Positions 61,707 to 64,000 of a stretch of 64,000 bases of DNA are shown piece after piece (position 1 is the first letter of the stretch; each line of letters begins with the position of its first letter). This stretch comes from Pseudomonas abieticivorans (GTDB lineage: Bacteria; Pseudomonadota; Gammaproteobacteria; Pseudomonadales; Pseudomonadaceae). The position numbers and the translations under genes were made by a program. The notes beneath the pieces are model-generated. The model made no database searches. It was not told where the DNA came from and saw only the letters and a list, made by a program, of their open reading frames with translations. The stretch is from NCBI RefSeq assembly GCF_023509015.1, contig NZ_CP094975.1, positions 6,565,501 to 6,629,500 on the forward strand, given 5' to 3'.

Positions 61707-62082
61707 GCTTGCCAGCAAACGCGACCAGGCGCGCTTGGAGCGCCGCCTGGTGGTGGCCCTGACCCAGGCCTGCGAAACCGCCAAGGCTGAACTGCCCGGT
61801 TTCGACTGGTTGACCCACCTGGTCGACTACCAGGCGTTCCCCCACAGCCTTCGCGTGGTCTGGGTGTTCGACACCCAGGCCAACCAGGCGCAGGCCTTGG
61901 CAACGGGCCTGGATGCGCGCATGCGTGAACTGACCGCCCAGGCCTTGGGCGCTGCCGAGGTTACGCTGGACGCCCGGCAACTGGCGCGCTGCGTGCGCGT
62001 TGATTCACAACAGCAATGCCAGGCGCAACAGGCAGGGGATTGGCCCGCACGCCTGGCCAGGCTGCATGCGGCAAAGGGGTAG
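61699..62082 (+). CDS. small hypothetical protein coupled to dmeF
   Basis: A 127-residue protein using GTG at 61699, overlapping the dmeF stop. It starts VPELASKRDQARLERRLVVA and continues TQACETAKAELPGFDWLTHL and HSLRVVWVFDTQANQAQ. There is one Cys (ARCVRVDSQQQC has two near the end). It resembles small Pseudomonas proteins that are often labelled Fis-family regulators, but I see no clear Fis helix-turn-helix. Its position suggests co-expression with dmeF and the DUF1289 gene, though these may simply be chromosomal neighbours. Confidence 0.68.
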   Translation: MPELASKRDQARLERRLVVALTQACETAKAELPGFDWLTHLVDYQAFPHSLRVVWVFDTQANQAQALATGLDARMRELTAQALGAAEVTLDARQLARCVRVDSQQQCQAQQAGDWPARLARLHAAKG

Positions 62083-62086
62083 CCCA

Positions 62087-62266
62087 GTGGCCAAGGATAT
62101 CGAGAACCCGTGCGTTTCAACCTGCCAGTTGAGCGGTGACCTGTGCGTGAGTTGTGGGCGGAGCAAGGACGACATTCGCAAATGGAAGCGGATGAAGCGC
62201 CCGGAAAAAATGGCCGCGGTGCAGCGCGCCACCTTGCGCTTGAAAGCGCTGAAAAAGGCCAAGTGA
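62087..62266 (+). CDS. DUF1289 domain-containing small protein
   Basis: A 59-residue protein with GTG start at 62087 and AAGGGG eight bases upstream. NPCVSTCQLSGDLCVSCGRS contains the four conserved Cys of DUF1289, a likely small metal-binding (zinc-ribbon-like) protein; the C-terminus is basic (RLKALKKAK). It follows the previous gene by 4 bp. Beside a Co/Ni exporter, a Cys4 protein is notable, but DUF1289 genes are common elsewhere. Confidence 0.8.
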   Translation: MAKDIENPCVSTCQLSGDLCVSCGRSKDDIRKWKRMKRPEKMAAVQRATLRLKALKKAK

Positions 62267-62287
62267 GCAGGCACGTTCAATAGACCG

Positions 62288-63049
62288 TCACTGGCCAAGG
62301 CGGTCGAGGATGTCGCGCATCGGCTCAAGGGAAATACCGATCAAGCCATCCAATGGCCGGTTCAGTTCCTCGATCAGCAAGATGGACGTGCTGGTAGACA
62401 ACGCGCACATCAGCACCACGGCGAACACCGTCGCATTACGCGCTGACAGCAGGCCAAAGGATGCAAAGATGATCGACAGCCAGGCGATCAGTGCCACCAG
62501 CAGTGCCGGCGGCACGGGGCCGATGGCTTGCAGCATCAATAACCCGCGCAAGCTGAACACATCGTCCATGATCGTCAGCGCGCGTTTTTTAAGCACCGCC
62601 TGTTCTTCGTTGGCCACGGGCAATTGCACCACGGCCTCGCGCAGGGCTTCTGAACGCTGGATGGCCTGGCTGTCATTGAGCCGGGCGATATCGTGGGTAT
62701 TACCGGTCGCCAACAGGTCAATCACGCCCCGGTAATGACGTTGCACGGTGCCACGCAGGTCTTGGGTCGGCGGGCCATAGCGCGCCAGCACCCGGTCGAA
62801 TTGCTCCACCTGCGCGGCGGTGCTGACCAACTGCGCGTTGGCCCTGTCGAAGGTGCCTTTGGCCGACGAAATCAATAGCCCCAGCACCAGTGCCGCCATC
62901 GTTGCAATCAGCCCGGTGGCCAGCTTGATCACGCCAATGGAGTCATCGCTCAAATGATGCTCGGGCAAGCGCTGGCGCAACCACCACCCGGCCGCGGCAC
63001 TGCCCACCAGGCAGGTAAACGAAAGCAGTGCAATCAATACATTAGTCAT
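62288..63049 (-). CDS. DUF4239 (bestrophin-like) membrane protein
   Basis: A 253-residue inner-membrane protein with two N-terminal segments (VLIALLSFTCLVGSAAAGWW; GVIKLATGLIATMAALVLGL) and two C-terminal ones (LVALIAWLSIIFASFGLL; ATVFAVVLMCALSTSTSILL). The central helical part includes RANAQLVSTAAQVEQFDRVL. This fits the DUF4239/bestrophin-like family, function unknown. It is convergent with the DUF1289 gene. The 241-bp gap to the sulfatase holds a plausible promoter region but no other gene. Confidence 0.8.
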   Translation of the reverse strand: MTNVLIALLSFTCLVGSAAAGWWLRQRLPEHHLSDDSIGVIKLATGLIATMAALVLGLLISSAKGTFDRANAQLVSTAAQVEQFDRVLARYGPPTQDLRGTVQRHYRGVIDLLATGNTHDIARLNDSQAIQRSEALREAVVQLPVANEEQAVLKKRALTIMDDVFSLRGLLMLQAIGPVPPALLVALIAWLSIIFASFGLLSARNATVFAVVLMCALSTSTSILLIEELNRPLDGLIGISLEPMRDILDRLGQ

Positions 63050-63290
63050 GTTCGGTCTCCGCGCGGCGGTTAAAAATGCCTGCTTATTCAGCCTTACATT
63101 AATTCATTACGCCCTGGCACAGTCGACGTATTTAACAAGCAGTTGTAAAGCAACTGAAACAGCACTTTCAAAAGCATATATTATGATTGGCTATTTTATA
63201 AAACCGACCTACGCTCTTGCCGGGGACGCACAACAACTCATGGTCGGGGGGCCATCTCAGGGCACTAATACTAGTCCACTGGAGCTCCAC

Positions 63291-64000
63291 ATGAACCCTA
63301 CCTATTTATTGCAATCGCTGGCGTTGTCCTTGTTATCCGTCGTGGCCCTGTGCGGCCTTGCACAGGGCGCTGATAAACCCGCACCTAATATTGTCGTGAT
63401 CATGGGCGATGACGTCGGCTGGTCCAATATCGGCGTTTATAATCAGGGCATGATGGCCGGGCGCACGCCCAACCTGGATACCCTGGCCGCCGAGGGCATG
63501 CGCTTTACCGACTACTACGCCGAAGCCAGTTGCACCGCCGGGCGCGCCAACTTCATCACCGGCGAACTGCCAATCCGCACCGGCATGACCACGGTCGGCC
63601 AGGCCGGCTCGCCCATCGGCATCCCCAATGAAGCGGTCACCATTGCCACCGCGCTCAAGTCCATGGGCTACGCCACCGGCCAGTTCGGCAAGAACCACTT
63701 GGGCGACCTCAACCAGTTCTTGCCCACGGTGCACGGCTTCGATGAGTTCTTTGGTTATCTCTACCACCTGGACGCCATGGAAGACCCGTCGCACCCTAAT
63801 TATCCGCAGGAATTATTGAATACGGTCGGCCCACGCAACATGGTACACAGTTGGGCGACCACCACCGATGACGCCACCGATATGCCGCGTTGGGGCAAAG
63901 TAGGCAAACAGAAAATAGAAGACGCCGGCACGCTGTACCCCGAGCGCATGAAAACCGTGGACGATGAAATTCGCGATAAGGCCTTTGGTTTTATCGACAA
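63291..64000 (+). CDS. arylsulfatase family protein, N-terminal part (cut by window edge)
   Basis: About 236 residues of a sulfatase are visible. A signal peptide (MNPTYLLQSLALSLLSVVAL, cleaved near AQGAD) precedes NIVVIMGDDVGW, where D40 and D41 are calcium ligands. C81-T-A-G-R is the formylglycine signature (CxAGR), converted by a formylglycine-generating enzyme or matched by an AtsB-type enzyme for exported ones. QFGKNHLGD carries further active-site residues. GGAG is six bases before the ATG. It would release sulfate from sulfate esters in the periplasm. The C-terminus is outside the window. Confidence 0.88.
   Translation, partial: MNPTYLLQSLALSLLSVVALCGLAQGADKPAPNIVVIMGDDVGWSNIGVYNQGMMAGRTPNLDTLAAEGMRFTDYYAEASCTAGRANFITGELPIRTGMTTVGQAGSPIGIPNEAVTIATALKSMGYATGQFGKNHLGDLNQFLPTVHGFDEFFGYLYHLDAMEDPSHPNYPQELLNTVGPRNMVHSWATTTDDATDMPRWGKVGKQKIEDAGTLYPERMKTVDDEIRDKAFGFID

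Overview
The window looks like chromosomal DNA of a fluorescent-group Pseudomonas. The evidence is high-GC codon use, Fur boxes ahead of iron genes, an iron-starvation sigma/anti-sigma/receptor trio, OprD-type porins, RND efflux, REP/BIME repeats of Pseudomonas type, and a Pseudomonas-typical structured leader ahead of DUF6124/DUF3077 genes. No rRNA, tRNA, CRISPR array or complete insertion sequence was seen. Both ends are cut inside genes: a DUF1302 protein at the left and a sulfatase at the right.

1-10.7 kb is catabolic. A DUF1302 protein diverges from a fused indolepyruvate:ferredoxin oxidoreductase-type enzyme. Facing it is a five-gene minus-strand operon: a two-domain CaiB/BaiF CoA-transferase, an SDR, an acyl-CoA dehydrogenase, an APH-type kinase and a second SDR. 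The overlapping kinase/dehydrogenase pair resembles the LvaA/LvaC or ACAD10/11 logic for 4-hydroxyacyl-CoA.

10.9-29.1 kb holds a glutathione peroxidase and a Fur-box-led sigma/FecR/TonB-receptor system. Next come a LysR-linked set (M20 hydrolase, binding protein, PhyH dioxygenase, DUF2817 hydrolase), an ABC exporter, and a second Fur-box-led locus encoding an iron-chelate ABC importer. A LysR/MFS divergent pair closes this part.

29.1-46.6 kb is the accessory part. It holds a structured RNA leader with a broken DUF6124-like ORF and a DUF3077 gene, a 0.6 kb BIME array, and a lipoprotein gene. A P1-peptidase/PotF/nitrilase operon diverges from a LuxR gene. An intact DUF1254 gene and a frameshifted DUF1254 relative flank an inverted-repeat element. 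A LacI regulator with an excellent operator faces a permease/hydrolase/NTF2/porin series. Then follow about 1.7 kb of gene debris: DUF3445, gamma-aminobutyraldehyde dehydrogenase, a saccharopine dehydrogenase tail and a VOC head.

46.6-64 kb holds an SDR/AraC pair and a tripartite RND pump split around its TetR gene, with two related 24-bp dyads. It continues with a membrane protein, a porin/NitT-TauT binding protein/Rieske oxygenase operon divergent from a TetR gene, and a DmeR-DmeF cobalt/nickel efflux locus with G-tract operators and two coupled small genes. A DUF4239 membrane protein and the start of a sulfatase end the window.
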